From positions 34,357-98,356 of the forward strand of contig CAMVAT010000010.1 in the NCBI GenBank assembly GCA_947165505.1: DNA of 64,000 bases, in the 5' to 3' direction. The stretch comes from an uncultured Prevotellaceae bacterium (lineage in GTDB: Bacteria > Bacteroidota > Bacteroidia > Bacteroidales > Bacteroidaceae). A program made the position numbers and the translations under genes. This document shows, in pieces, positions 15,831 through 24,182 of this stretch (positions within the stretch are counted from its first letter, which is position 1; each line of letters begins with the position of its first letter). The notes below the pieces were generated by a model, which saw only the letters and a program-made list of their open reading frames with translations, did not search any database and was not told the DNA's origin.

Positions 15831-17291
15831 ATGAAGATGAGAAAAAGTGTTGCGTTGCTTTACGTGATGGCTGCCATGACCCTGACAGCCTGTTTCGGCG
15901 GCAGGGCCGCTTCGTCGTCGGGCAGGGGAGGCGAAGTGGTCGGCGTAGGAGGAGGCAAGGGCTTCAACGAACCGGCTCCCTACGGCATGACGCAAGTGAA
16001 AAGGGGATTCCTCAAGATGGGTATAGACCAGCAAGACACACTATGGGGCAAACAGACACCCGTGAAAGAAATATCGGTTGACGGATTCTGGATGGACGAG
16101 ACGGAAGTGACCAACTCTGAATACAAACAGTTTGTGTTCTGGGTGCGCGACTCTATCCTGCGCGAGCGGCTCGCCGACCCGGCCTACGGAGGCGACGAGA
16201 CCTATAAAATCACCGAGGATAAAAACGGCGACCCCGTCAAGCCTCACCTCAACTGGAAGAAAAACCTGCCTCGTAAACCCAACGAGGACGAGCAGAGGGC
16301 CATCGAAAGCCTGTATGTCATCAACCCCGTCACGGGAGAGAAACTGCTCGACGCCAGGCAGATGAACTATCGCTACGAAGTATATGACTATACCACGGCG
16401 GCACTCCGGCGCAACAGGCTCGACCCCGCTGAGCGTAACCTCAACACCGATGTGGCAGTGAATCCCAACGAGGTGGTGATGATTTCCAAAGACACAGCCT
16501 ATATCGACGATGAGGGACGTATCGTGCGCGAGACCATCAACCGCCCCCTCTCCGGACCGTGGGACTTCCTCAATACCTATATCGTCAATATCTATCCCGA
16601 CACCACTTGCTGGGTGAACGACTTCCGCAACTCTGACAATGAGATGTATATGCGCAACTACTTCAGCAATCCCACCTACAACGACTATCCCGTGGTGGGC
16701 GTCACTTGGGAGCAGGCCAACGCCTTCTGCGCATGGCGCACCGACTACCTGCTCAAGGGCCTGGGCGGCGAGGCGAGGTACATCCAGCGCTACCGCCTGC
16801 CTACCGAGGCTGAATGGGAGTATGCCGCACGTGGCAGGGAAGGCAATGAGTTCCCCTGGGAGAACGAGAGCGTGAAAAGCGGCGAGGGATGCTTCTTCGC
16901 CAACTTCAAACCCGATAAGGGTAATTATACAAAAGACGGCAACCTCATCACCAGCCGCGTGGGCATCTACTCGTCGAATACCAACGGACTGTTCGACATG
17001 GCGGGCAACGTGGCGGAATGGACCAGCACCATCTATACCGAGGCCGGCGTGGATGCCATGAACGACCTCAACCCGCAACTCGAATACAAGGCGGCGAAGG
17101 AAGACCCCTACCGCCTCAAGAAAAAGAGCGTAAGGGGCGGATCGTGGAAAGACCCTGAGTCGTACATACGCTCGGCATGGCGCACGTGGGAATACCAGAA
17201 CCAACCCCGCTCTTATATCGGATTCCGATGCGTGAGAAGCCTCGCCAGTTCGTCGAGCACCAAACAAAAAGCATCTAAGAAAAAAAAGTAA
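15831..17291 (+). CDS. gldK: Type IX secretion ring lipoprotein GldK/PorK
   Basis: 486 residues. Lipoprotein signal with LTAC (Cys 21), a Gly/Ser linker, then a formylglycine-generating-enzyme-like (SUMF1) fold. Typical segments are GFLKMGIDQQDT, VDGFWMDETEVTNSEYKQFV, YRLPTEAEWEYAARG, GLFDMAGNVAEWTS and SVRGGSWKDP. GldK forms, with GldN, the periplasmic ring under the outer membrane. The SUMF1 fold is structural here; no enzymatic role is known for the family. Followed by an unusual 157-base tandem-repeat gap before gldL. Confidence 0.95.
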   Translation: MKMRKSVALLYVMAAMTLTACFGGRAASSSGRGGEVVGVGGGKGFNEPAPYGMTQVKRGFLKMGIDQQDTLWGKQTPVKEISVDGFWMDETEVTNSEYKQFVFWVRDSILRERLADPAYGGDETYKITEDKNGDPVKPHLNWKKNLPRKPNEDEQRAIESLYVINPVTGEKLLDARQMNYRYEVYDYTTAALRRNRLDPAERNLNTDVAVNPNEVVMISKDTAYIDDEGRIVRETINRPLSGPWDFLNTYIVNIYPDTTCWVNDFRNSDNEMYMRNYFSNPTYNDYPVVGVTWEQANAFCAWRTDYLLKGLGGEARYIQRYRLPTEAEWEYAARGREGNEFPWENESVKSGEGCFFANFKPDKGNYTKDGNLITSRVGIYSSNTNGLFDMAGNVAEWTSTIYTEAGVDAMNDLNPQLEYKAAKEDPYRLKKKSVRGGSWKDPESYIRSAWRTWEYQNQPRSYIGFRCVRSLASSSSTKQKASKKKK

Positions 17292-17440
17292 AAAAGTAAA
17301 AAAGTAAAAAAGTAAAAAAACAATCGTTACGGTCGTTACAATCGTTTCAATCGTATCTCCACTCTCAAATCTCAACCCTCAAATCTCAACCCTCAAATCT
17401 CAACCCTCAAATCTCAAATCTCAACCCTCAAATCTCAAAC
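17288..17440. repeat. Three stacked microsatellites between gldK and gldL
   Basis: Almost the whole 157-base gap consists of tandem repeats. GTAAAAAA occurs 4 times (17288-17319). A 9-base unit CAATCGTTA, CGGTCGTTA, CAATCGTTT, CAATCGTAT occurs 4 times (17321-17356). A 14-base unit CTCAAATCTCAACC occurs about 5.5 times (17364-17440). They overlap the last codons of gldK and stop 8 bases before the gldL ATG. Confidence 0.9.
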
Positions 17441-17448
17441 CCCGAATA

Positions 17449-18444
17449 ATGTCACGATATAGCAAATACAACATCGTTTACCGTCTGCAAAAGTGGATGG
17501 ACAGCGTTCCCGGACAGACGTTCCTTAACTACGCATACAGCTGGGGCGCATCCATCGTGATCCTCGGCACTTTGTTCAAACTCACTCACCTGCCGGGGGC
17601 CAACCTCATGCTGTTCATCGGCATGGGCACCGAGGTGCTCGTGTTCTTCCTCTCTGCCTTCGACCGGCCCTTCGACAAGACGGCCGACGGCATGGACTTG
17701 CAAACGCAGACACAACTCGAAAAAGAATATGCCGATGGCGATGCCGAAGGTGAGCAACAGCCTGCCGCCGGAGGCGAAGGATATGCCGGAGGCGTGGTGG
17801 CCGGACCCTCAGCGCCCGGCGGCACCATCATCATCGGTGGCGGCACGGGTGCCGTGGCCGAGGGCGAAGCAGCCGAAGGCGGCGCGGCAGGCACTGGCGT
17901 AGCTGGCGGACCTGTCTTCGTCGGCGGTGGCGGCGGTGGCGTCGTCTATGGTGGCGGCGGTGGCGGTGCCGTCTATGGCGGTGGCGAAGGCCCCGTAGGC
18001 GAAGGACAGCCCGAGGGCGATGCTCCCGCGCAGGGCGGCGCTCCCGTGCAGGGCGGCTTCGTGGGTGGCACTCCGGCATGGGTCGGACAGCAACAGCAGG
18101 TATCGCCCGAGATGGCCGAGGCTACGACCAACTATGTGGAGGAACTCAACCGCCTGACGGAGATGCTGGGCAAGGTGAGCGAACAAAGCGCCCGCCTCAC
18201 ACGCGACTCGGAAGAGATGGAGAACCTCAACCGCACACTTACCGGTATCTGCAAGGTATATGAGATGCAACTCAAAGGGGCCAGCCAGCAAATCGGCACC
18301 ATCGACCAGATCAATGAACAGTCGCGTAAGATGGCACAGCAGATAGAACAGCTGAACAAGATCTATGCACGCATGATCGAGGCCATGACCATCAACATGC
18401 GCACCGCGGCGCCTGCGGCACCCGCCTCTGACTCAAACCTATAA
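17449..18444 (+). CDS. gldL: Type IX secretion motor protein GldL with Gly-rich insert
   Basis: 331 residues. The N-terminal signature QKWMDSVPGQTFLNYAYSWG is followed by two transmembrane helices (about 28-45 and 50-66; SIVILGTLFKL and MLFIGMGTEVLVFFL). These contain the charged residues of the proton-driven GldLM motor. A long low-complexity segment (about 105-215, GGGGGGVVYGGGGGGAVYGG) separates them from a conserved C-terminal coiled region (NRLTEMLGKVSEQSARL...INEQSRKMAQQIEQL). GldL with GldM powers transport. The Gly/Ala insert makes this copy longer than the usual 200-270 residues. Confidence 0.93.
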   Translation: MSRYSKYNIVYRLQKWMDSVPGQTFLNYAYSWGASIVILGTLFKLTHLPGANLMLFIGMGTEVLVFFLSAFDRPFDKTADGMDLQTQTQLEKEYADGDAEGEQQPAAGGEGYAGGVVAGPSAPGGTIIIGGGTGAVAEGEAAEGGAAGTGVAGGPVFVGGGGGGVVYGGGGGGAVYGGGEGPVGEGQPEGDAPAQGGAPVQGGFVGGTPAWVGQQQQVSPEMAEATTNYVEELNRLTEMLGKVSEQSARLTRDSEEMENLNRTLTGICKVYEMQLKGASQQIGTIDQINEQSRKMAQQIEQLNKIYARMIEAMTINMRTAAPAAPASDSNL

Positions 18445-18467
18445 GTGAAACGCTCTGATACCTGAAT

Positions 18468-20024
18468 ATGGCTATAAAGAAAAGACCCGTCTCGCCTCGC
18501 CAGAAGATGATCAACCTGATGTACGTCGTCTTGATGGCTATGCTCGCATTGAACATCTCGACCGAGGTGCTCGACGGATTCACCATTGTCGAGGAGGGCA
18601 TCAGCCGCTCTACCGACAACTCGTCGAAAGAAAACGCGGCGATGTTTAAGGAGTTTCAAGAGCAGATGGAGGCCAACCCCGCCAAAACCAAGGAGTGGTA
18701 CGACAAGGCTGAGTATGTGAAAAACATGAGCGACTCGCTCTATTCACTGGCCCAGGAACTGAAAGTGGCTATCGTGCAAAAGGCCGATGGCATCGACGGC
18801 GACCTGAAGAATATCATCAATAAGGACGACCTGGAGGCGGCTTCGCAGGTGATGCTCGCACCGGGGTCAGGGCGCGGCGACGAACTCTTTCAGGCTATCG
18901 TGTCGTATCGCGAGCGCATCCTAAACATGGTCGATGACCCACGGCAAAAGGAGACCATCAAAAGCAACCTGGCTACCGATGTGCCGCAGAAAGAAAACAC
19001 GCTGGGCAAAAACTGGCAGGAGTATATGTTTGAAGACATGCCCGTGGCCGCGGCTGTCACTGTGCTCTCTAAACTGCAGAGCGACGTGCGGTATGCCGAG
19101 GGCGAGGTGCTGCATTCACTCATGGCTAACATCGGCGTGAAGGATATACGAGTCAATAAACTCGACGCTTTCGTCATTCCCGACAAGACAACGCTCTACC
19201 CGGGCGAGCAGATGACGGCACGCATCGTCATGGCGGCCGTGGATACTACGCAGCAACCTGAGATATACGTCAACGGCACGCGCATCGCTTCGCGCACGGG
19301 CACCTACACCATCTCGGGCAGCGGGGTGGGAGAGCACTCCTTCGGAGGATATATCATGGTGCGCAATGCCGACGGCGAGATGATCAGACGCGACTTCACA
19401 CAGAAATACCGCGTCATACAACCGCCATCGGGGGCTACCGTGGCTGCCGACCTGATGAATGTGCTCTACGCAGGATATCCCAACCCCATGAGCGTCACCG
19501 TGGCTGGACTGCCGCAAAACTCGGTGTCGCTGTCGATGTCGGGGGGATCGCTCACGGCGAAGGGCGACGGACATTACGTGGCGGTGCCATCGACCGTGGG
19601 ACAGGATGTGACCTTCACCGTGACGGCTTCCGACAACGGACAGACGCGGCAGATGGGACAGTTCACCTTCCACGTGCGAAAACTGCCCGACCCAACGGCC
19701 TACTTCGCTATCGGCAACGACAGGTTCCGGGGCGGCGGACTCTCCAAGGCCAGCCTCATGGCGGTCAACTCGCTGCATGCTGCCATCGACGACGGACTGC
19801 TCGACATCGAGTTCCACGTCAACAGCTTCGAGACGGTCTTCTACGACAATATGGGTAACGCCGTGCCCATGGCCTCTGCGGGGGCTTCGTTCACCGACCG
19901 GCAGAAAGATGCTTTCAGAAAACTCGCACGCAACAAACGCTTCTATATCACCAATATCAAGGCTACCGGACCCGACGGCTTGCAGCGCAACCTGCCCGGT
20001 GCCATGGAAATCATCGTGAAATAA
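18468..20024 (+). CDS. gldM: Type IX secretion motor/periplasmic shaft protein GldM
   Basis: 518 residues. Begins MAIKKRPVSPRQKMINLMYV, with the single inner-membrane helix LMYVVLMAMLALNISTEVLDGF typical of GldM. A large periplasmic part of four beta-domains follows. Seen segments include NIGVKDIRVNKLDAFVIPDKTTLYPGEQ (D2/D3) and RFRGGGLSKASLMAVNSLHAAIDDG near the end. GldM couples the GldL motor to the GldKN ring. Starts 23 bases after gldL, in the same operon. Confidence 0.95.
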   Translation: MAIKKRPVSPRQKMINLMYVVLMAMLALNISTEVLDGFTIVEEGISRSTDNSSKENAAMFKEFQEQMEANPAKTKEWYDKAEYVKNMSDSLYSLAQELKVAIVQKADGIDGDLKNIINKDDLEAASQVMLAPGSGRGDELFQAIVSYRERILNMVDDPRQKETIKSNLATDVPQKENTLGKNWQEYMFEDMPVAAAVTVLSKLQSDVRYAEGEVLHSLMANIGVKDIRVNKLDAFVIPDKTTLYPGEQMTARIVMAAVDTTQQPEIYVNGTRIASRTGTYTISGSGVGEHSFGGYIMVRNADGEMIRRDFTQKYRVIQPPSGATVAADLMNVLYAGYPNPMSVTVAGLPQNSVSLSMSGGSLTAKGDGHYVAVPSTVGQDVTFTVTASDNGQTRQMGQFTFHVRKLPDPTAYFAIGNDRFRGGGLSKASLMAVNSLHAAIDDGLLDIEFHVNSFETVFYDNMGNAVPMASAGASFTDRQKDAFRKLARNKRFYITNIKATGPDGLQRNLPGAMEIIVK

Positions 20025-20027
20025 AAC

Positions 20028-21101
20028 ATGCTTAAGATGAGACGAATCGTAATCATACTTCTTGCCATTTGTGGCATTCAGATGATGAGCGCACAACCGC
20101 AACAACGGCGGAAGGCGCAACAAAACCAGTCGGCCAACGCACGCCAAGGCGCCAACGCGATGACCACACGCGCACAGATTTCATTCCCCACAGCGGCTCC
20201 CATGTCGGAAGACGTGGTGTGGCGGCGCGACATCTATCGCGAACTGAACCTCGAAGACGATGCCAATGCCGGACTATACTATCCTGTGGAGCCCCTGGGG
20301 TCGCAGATGAACCTCTTCACTTATCTCTTCAAACTGATGATGGCGGGACCTAAGCGCGGAGGCATCAACGCCTACGAATACCGGCTCGACGGCAACGAGG
20401 TGTTCGACGACTCGTCGAAAATCAAACCTCTCTCCTTCCTCGACAACTACCACATCTACTACGAGCGCAACGACGGGCGCATACGCATCGACAACAGCGA
20501 CATTCCGTCGGCCGAGGTCAAGGGATACTATCTCAAGGAGAGCGCTTACTACGATCAGGCTACGTCAACCTTCCACCGCAAGGTGGTGGCGCTGTGCCCC
20601 ATTCTCATGCGCGAGGACGATTTCGGCGAGGGCACCGGCAAATACCCGCTCTTCTGGGTGAAGTACGACGAGGTGGCGCCTTTCCTCAGCAAGCAGATGA
20701 TGTCAACCAGCAGCATCAATAATGCTGCCACCATGAGTGCCGATGACTATTTCACGACCAATAAGTATAAAGGCAAAATCTATAAGACGACCAACATGCT
20801 GGGGCTCACCCTGGCTCAATACTGCCACGACGACTCTACCATGACGGCCGAACAGAAACGTATAGAGAAGGAACTGGCCGACTTCGAGAAGAATATCTTT
20901 GGCGACCCGGCCAAGAAAGACTCGCTCGACAGCATCGCGGCTGCCCAGAAAGAGAACCCCAAGCTGAAGAAGAAGTCGAAGCGCAACCGCCGCTCGGGCA
21001 ACGACGACAGCGAGGAGGTAAGCTCTAAGCCCCGTCGGCAGAAGAGCTCGCCGTCAGGCTCTGGTTCCGCACGCGTCTCCGTGCGCCGCGAACGACACTA
21101 A
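20028..21101 (+). CDS. gldN: Type IX secretion ring protein GldN/PorN
   Basis: 357 residues with a signal peptide (IVIILLAICGIQMMSAQ). The conserved core contains DVVWRRDIYRELNLEDDANA, YYPVEPLGSQMNLFTYLF, YHIYYERNDGRIRI and LCPILMREDDFGEG, typical of GldN/PorN, the partner of GldK in the outer ring. The C-terminus is a basic Lys/Arg/Ser tail (KLKKKSKRNRRSGN...), longer than needed for the fold. Starts 3 bases after gldM; ends the core cluster. Confidence 0.95.
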   Translation: MLKMRRIVIILLAICGIQMMSAQPQQRRKAQQNQSANARQGANAMTTRAQISFPTAAPMSEDVVWRRDIYRELNLEDDANAGLYYPVEPLGSQMNLFTYLFKLMMAGPKRGGINAYEYRLDGNEVFDDSSKIKPLSFLDNYHIYYERNDGRIRIDNSDIPSAEVKGYYLKESAYYDQATSTFHRKVVALCPILMREDDFGEGTGKYPLFWVKYDEVAPFLSKQMMSTSSINNAATMSADDYFTTNKYKGKIYKTTNMLGLTLAQYCHDDSTMTAEQKRIEKELADFEKNIFGDPAKKDSLDSIAAAQKENPKLKKKSKRNRRSGNDDSEEVSSKPRRQKSSPSGSGSARVSVRRERH

Positions 21102-21107
21102 TCTCCT

Positions 21108-21184
21108 GCCCCTTGCCCCCTGCCCCCTGCCCCTTGCCCCTCAACTATTCTCTCACCTCTCACCTCTTACTTCTAACCTCTAAA
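21108..21184. repeat. Low-complexity pyrimidine microsatellite between gldN and the barrel gene
   Basis: Repeated CTGCCCCTTGCCCC-like units pass into CTCTCACCTCTTACTTCTAACCTC units up to the next ATG. The opening (TCTCCTGCCCCTTGC) recurs at about 58820. Confidence 0.75.
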
Positions 21185-21188
21185 TAAT

Positions 21189-21773
21189 ATGAAAAGATCT
21201 TTTGTCGGAGCCATTCTCATGATGCTCATGCTGGTGGCGGTGCCGTCGCAGGCACAAATCAGATTCGGCCTGAGAGGAGGTGCCAACCTCTCGGATGTCA
21301 AGTTCAACAAAAATGACTTGAAGGCCGACAACCGTGTAGGATTCTTTGCAGGACCTGTGGTGAAAATCTCATTGCCGCTCACAGGTCTCTCGGTCGATGC
21401 GTCGGCGCTCTACGACCAACGTGAGATGAAAGTGGAGGATACCAAGCTCAAGTCTAAATCGGTCGTCGTCCCTGTCAACCTGCGATTCACCGCGGGCACG
21501 CAGATGTTGTCGATCTTTGCTTTCGCCGGACCCCAGTTCGCTTTCAATATCAGCGACGACCTCACGCTGAAAGAGAATTACCGACAATGGAAGTGGAAAG
21601 ACGCGCAGTTCAGCGTCAATGTGGGCGTGGGCATCGGATTGGGACGCCATGTCGAGGTGTCGGGCAACTATAACATCATTTGCGACCGGACGGCCGACGC
21701 CATCTACAACAATATCAAGGAGGGCACTGCCAAAGCCCACGCATGGCAGGTGGGACTGGCCTACTTCTTCTAA
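21189..21773 (+). CDS. Small outer-membrane beta-barrel protein
   Basis: 194 residues. Signal peptide (GAILMMLMLVAVPSQAQ), then an eight-strand barrel of the porin/OMP_b-brl_2 type. It shows RFGLRGGANLSDVKF, VGFFAGPVVKISLP, FAFAGPQFAFNIS, VNVGVGIGLGRHVEVSGNYN and a C-terminal aromatic LAYFF. It lies 87 bases after gldN and 6 bases before priA. The barrel may belong to the cell-envelope cluster or be independent; no specific role is known. Confidence 0.82.
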   Translation: MKRSFVGAILMMLMLVAVPSQAQIRFGLRGGANLSDVKFNKNDLKADNRVGFFAGPVVKISLPLTGLSVDASALYDQREMKVEDTKLKSKSVVVPVNLRFTAGTQMLSIFAFAGPQFAFNISDDLTLKENYRQWKWKDAQFSVNVGVGIGLGRHVEVSGNYNIICDRTADAIYNNIKEGTAKAHAWQVGLAYFF

Positions 21774-21779
21774 GATAGG

Positions 21780-24050
21780 ATGAAATACATCAATGTCATA
21801 CTCCCCCTACCGCTTGAGGGACTTTTCACATATTCAGTACCCGACACACTCGCTGAGTCTGTCGGGTTCGGCTTTCGTGTGCTTGTACCGCTCGGCAAGA
21901 GCAAGACCTATGTGGCGGTGGCGGTGAGGGTGCACGACGAGAAACCTGACTTCCAGGTGCGCGACATCCTTGCCGTGCTCGACCAAGCGCCAGTGGTGCT
22001 CGAACGGCAGTACCGGCTTTGGCAGTGGGTGGCTGAATACTATATGGCGGCTGTGGGCGATGTGTATAAGGCGGCCATGCCCGCCGGACTGAAGGCCGAA
22101 GAGGGGTATAAACCTAAGACGGAGACCTACGTGCAACTGGCACCGGCCTACCGCTCTGAACAGGCACTGCACCGGCTGCTCGACGATCTGCGCAGGGCAC
22201 ACAAACAACAGGCTATGATCATCGACTTCCTCGCACTCTCGCACTGGGACACGCTCTCTGGCGATATGCCGCAGGAGGCCGTCGTCGAGGTGGCACGCGA
22301 CGAACTGCTCAATGCGTCGCACGGCACGGCCGCCATGCTCAAGGCCCTCACCGACAGGGGTGTGCTGCAGACGTATGAGCGCGAGGTGGGACGACTCAAT
22401 ACCACCGGCACTTATTCGCCCAACAAGATAAAACGGCTCAATGCCAACCAGCAAGAGGCTTACAATGCCATCCTCTTTCAGATGCTGCGCAAGAACGTGG
22501 TGCTGCTGCACGGTGTCACGTCGAGCGGCAAGACAGAGATCTATATCCACCTGATTCAGAAGATGCTCGACGACAAACGGCAGGTGCTCTACCTCCTGCC
22601 CGAGATTGCGCTCACCGTGCAGATGATGGACCGCCTGCGCTCGGTGTTCGGTCCACGGCTGGGCATCTACCACTCTAAGTACAGCGATGCCGAACGGGTG
22701 GAGATATGGCAGAAACAGCTCTCGCACAATCCCTACGACATCATCCTCGGTGCCCGCAGCGCGGTGTTCCTGCCGTTCCAGCGACTGGGACTGGTGATCA
22801 TCGACGAAGAGCACGAGACATCGTTCAAACAGCAAGACCCTGCACCCCGATACCATGCCCGTTCGGCGGCCATCATGCTGGCTGCGATGTACGGCGCTAA
22901 GACACTGCTCGGCACCGCCACGCCCTCGATGGAGTCGTACTACAACGCCACCACGGGCAAATACGGACTGGTGCAGCTCTTCACGCGTTACCAAGACATC
23001 CAGATGCCTGAGATCACGGTGGTGGATATCAAAGACCTGCAGCGGCGCAAGATGATGACGGGACCTTACTCGCCGGTGCTGCTCGCTGCCATGCGGAGGG
23101 CGTTCGAGGCGGGCGAACAGGTCATCATCTTCCAAAACCGCCGCGGCTTCGTGCCGATGATTGAGTGTAAGATGTGTGGATGGGTGCCTAAGTGCCAGAA
23201 CTGTGATGTGGCGCTCACCTATCACAAGAATATGAATGTGCTGTCGTGCCACTACTGTGGCTATACCTACCGCGTGCCCGAACAATGCCCCTGCTGCGAG
23301 TCGAAAAACATGCATGGCGTGGGTCTGGGCACCGAGAAGGTGGAGGACACGCTGATGCAGATCTTCCCCGAGGCACGCGTGGCGCGCATGGACCTCGACA
23401 CCACACGCTCCAGGGCGGCCTACGAGCGCATCATCTCCGATTTCTCGGCGGGGCGCACCAACCTGCTCATCGGCACGCAGATGGTCACCAAGGGACTCGA
23501 CTTCGACCGCGTCAGCGTGGTGGGCATCCTCTATGCCGACAGTATGCTCAATATGCCCGACTTCCGCGCCTACGAGCATGCCTTCATGCTCATGGCGCAG
23601 GTGAGCGGCAGGGCAGGGCGCAAGGGGAAGCGCGGACAGGTGTATCTGCAAACCAAAAACCCGCAGTTGCCCCTCATCCGTCAGGTGGTGGACAACAACT
23701 ATGAGGGTTTCTTCCGAGCGATGTGCGAGGAGCGCCGCGCGTTCAACTACCCGCCTTTCACGCGTCTGGTTTATATCTATCTGAAGCACCGCGACAACCC
23801 TGTGGTGGAGTCGGCGGCCACCTATATGGCGTCGGTGCTGCGGCAGTGGTTCGGCACCCGTGTGCTCGGACCCGACAAACCCGCCGTGGCGCGCGTCAAG
23901 ATGCAGCACATCCGCAAGATGGTGCTCAAACTTGAGCAGGGCATCGACCTGCGTGCCGTCAGGCAATACCTCCGTCAGGCGCAGCGGCAGCTCGCCGCCG
24001 ACACCCGCTATGCCGCCGTCACCGTCTATTTCGATGTCGATCCGCTGTAA
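21780..24050 (+). CDS. priA: Primosomal protein N' (replication restart helicase PriA)
   Basis: 756 residues. The N-terminal 3'-DNA-binding domain starts YINVILPLPLEGLFTYSVPD. Walker A is GVTSSGKTEIY (about 245), Walker B DEEHETSFKQQ (about 341), and motif III LGTATPSMES. A zinc module with paired cysteines (CKMCGWVPKCQNC, CHYCGYTY, CPCCES; about 463-507) follows, with motifs V and VI (GTQMVTKGLDF, MAQVSGRAGRKG). PriA reloads the replicative helicase at stalled forks. All helicase and zinc motifs look intact. Ends convergent with the amylase gene. Confidence 0.97.
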   Translation: MKYINVILPLPLEGLFTYSVPDTLAESVGFGFRVLVPLGKSKTYVAVAVRVHDEKPDFQVRDILAVLDQAPVVLERQYRLWQWVAEYYMAAVGDVYKAAMPAGLKAEEGYKPKTETYVQLAPAYRSEQALHRLLDDLRRAHKQQAMIIDFLALSHWDTLSGDMPQEAVVEVARDELLNASHGTAAMLKALTDRGVLQTYEREVGRLNTTGTYSPNKIKRLNANQQEAYNAILFQMLRKNVVLLHGVTSSGKTEIYIHLIQKMLDDKRQVLYLLPEIALTVQMMDRLRSVFGPRLGIYHSKYSDAERVEIWQKQLSHNPYDIILGARSAVFLPFQRLGLVIIDEEHETSFKQQDPAPRYHARSAAIMLAAMYGAKTLLGTATPSMESYYNATTGKYGLVQLFTRYQDIQMPEITVVDIKDLQRRKMMTGPYSPVLLAAMRRAFEAGEQVIIFQNRRGFVPMIECKMCGWVPKCQNCDVALTYHKNMNVLSCHYCGYTYRVPEQCPCCESKNMHGVGLGTEKVEDTLMQIFPEARVARMDLDTTRSRAAYERIISDFSAGRTNLLIGTQMVTKGLDFDRVSVVGILYADSMLNMPDFRAYEHAFMLMAQVSGRAGRKGKRGQVYLQTKNPQLPLIRQVVDNNYEGFFRAMCEERRAFNYPPFTRLVYIYLKHRDNPVVESAATYMASVLRQWFGTRVLGPDKPAVARVKMQHIRKMVLKLEQGIDLRAVRQYLRQAQRQLAADTRYAAVTVYFDVDPL

Positions 24051-24052
24051 CG

Positions 24053-24150
24053 CTTCGTCGGCCTGTCTTCACGATGGCGATGCTGCCCGCGGGCATGTTG
24101 GTGCTTACGACGGCCTGTCCGTTCTCAGAATGTATCAACACGGCATGTGC
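24053..24150 (-). pseudogene. Orphan sorting-tail fragment, family 2 (copy A)
   Basis: Read on the minus strand, this gap between priA and the amylase gene encodes AHAVLIHSENGQAVVST then NMPAGSIAIVKTG before running into priA. Bases 24053-24121 match 38646-38714 with 5 differences in 69. There is no start codon or protein body; it appears to be the remnant of a gene end lying just downstream of the amylase stop. Confidence 0.6.
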
Positions 24151-24182
24151 CGGAACCTGTGCCAAAGCTTTGCGCTGCCGTC

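Noticed and set aside
16041..17375. 444-codon open frame antisense to gldK
   Set aside because: Shadow of a clear GldK gene; begins in the microsatellite region.
17364..17440. CRISPR-like reading of the gldK-gldL 14-base repeats
   Set aside because: The units are contiguous with no spacers and there are no cas genes; they are microsatellites.
21834..23966. 710-codon open frame antisense to priA
   Set aside because: It lies wholly opposite a gene with every PriA motif; the composition (His/Val/Leu-rich, no domains) is typical of an antisense shadow in GC-rich coding DNA.
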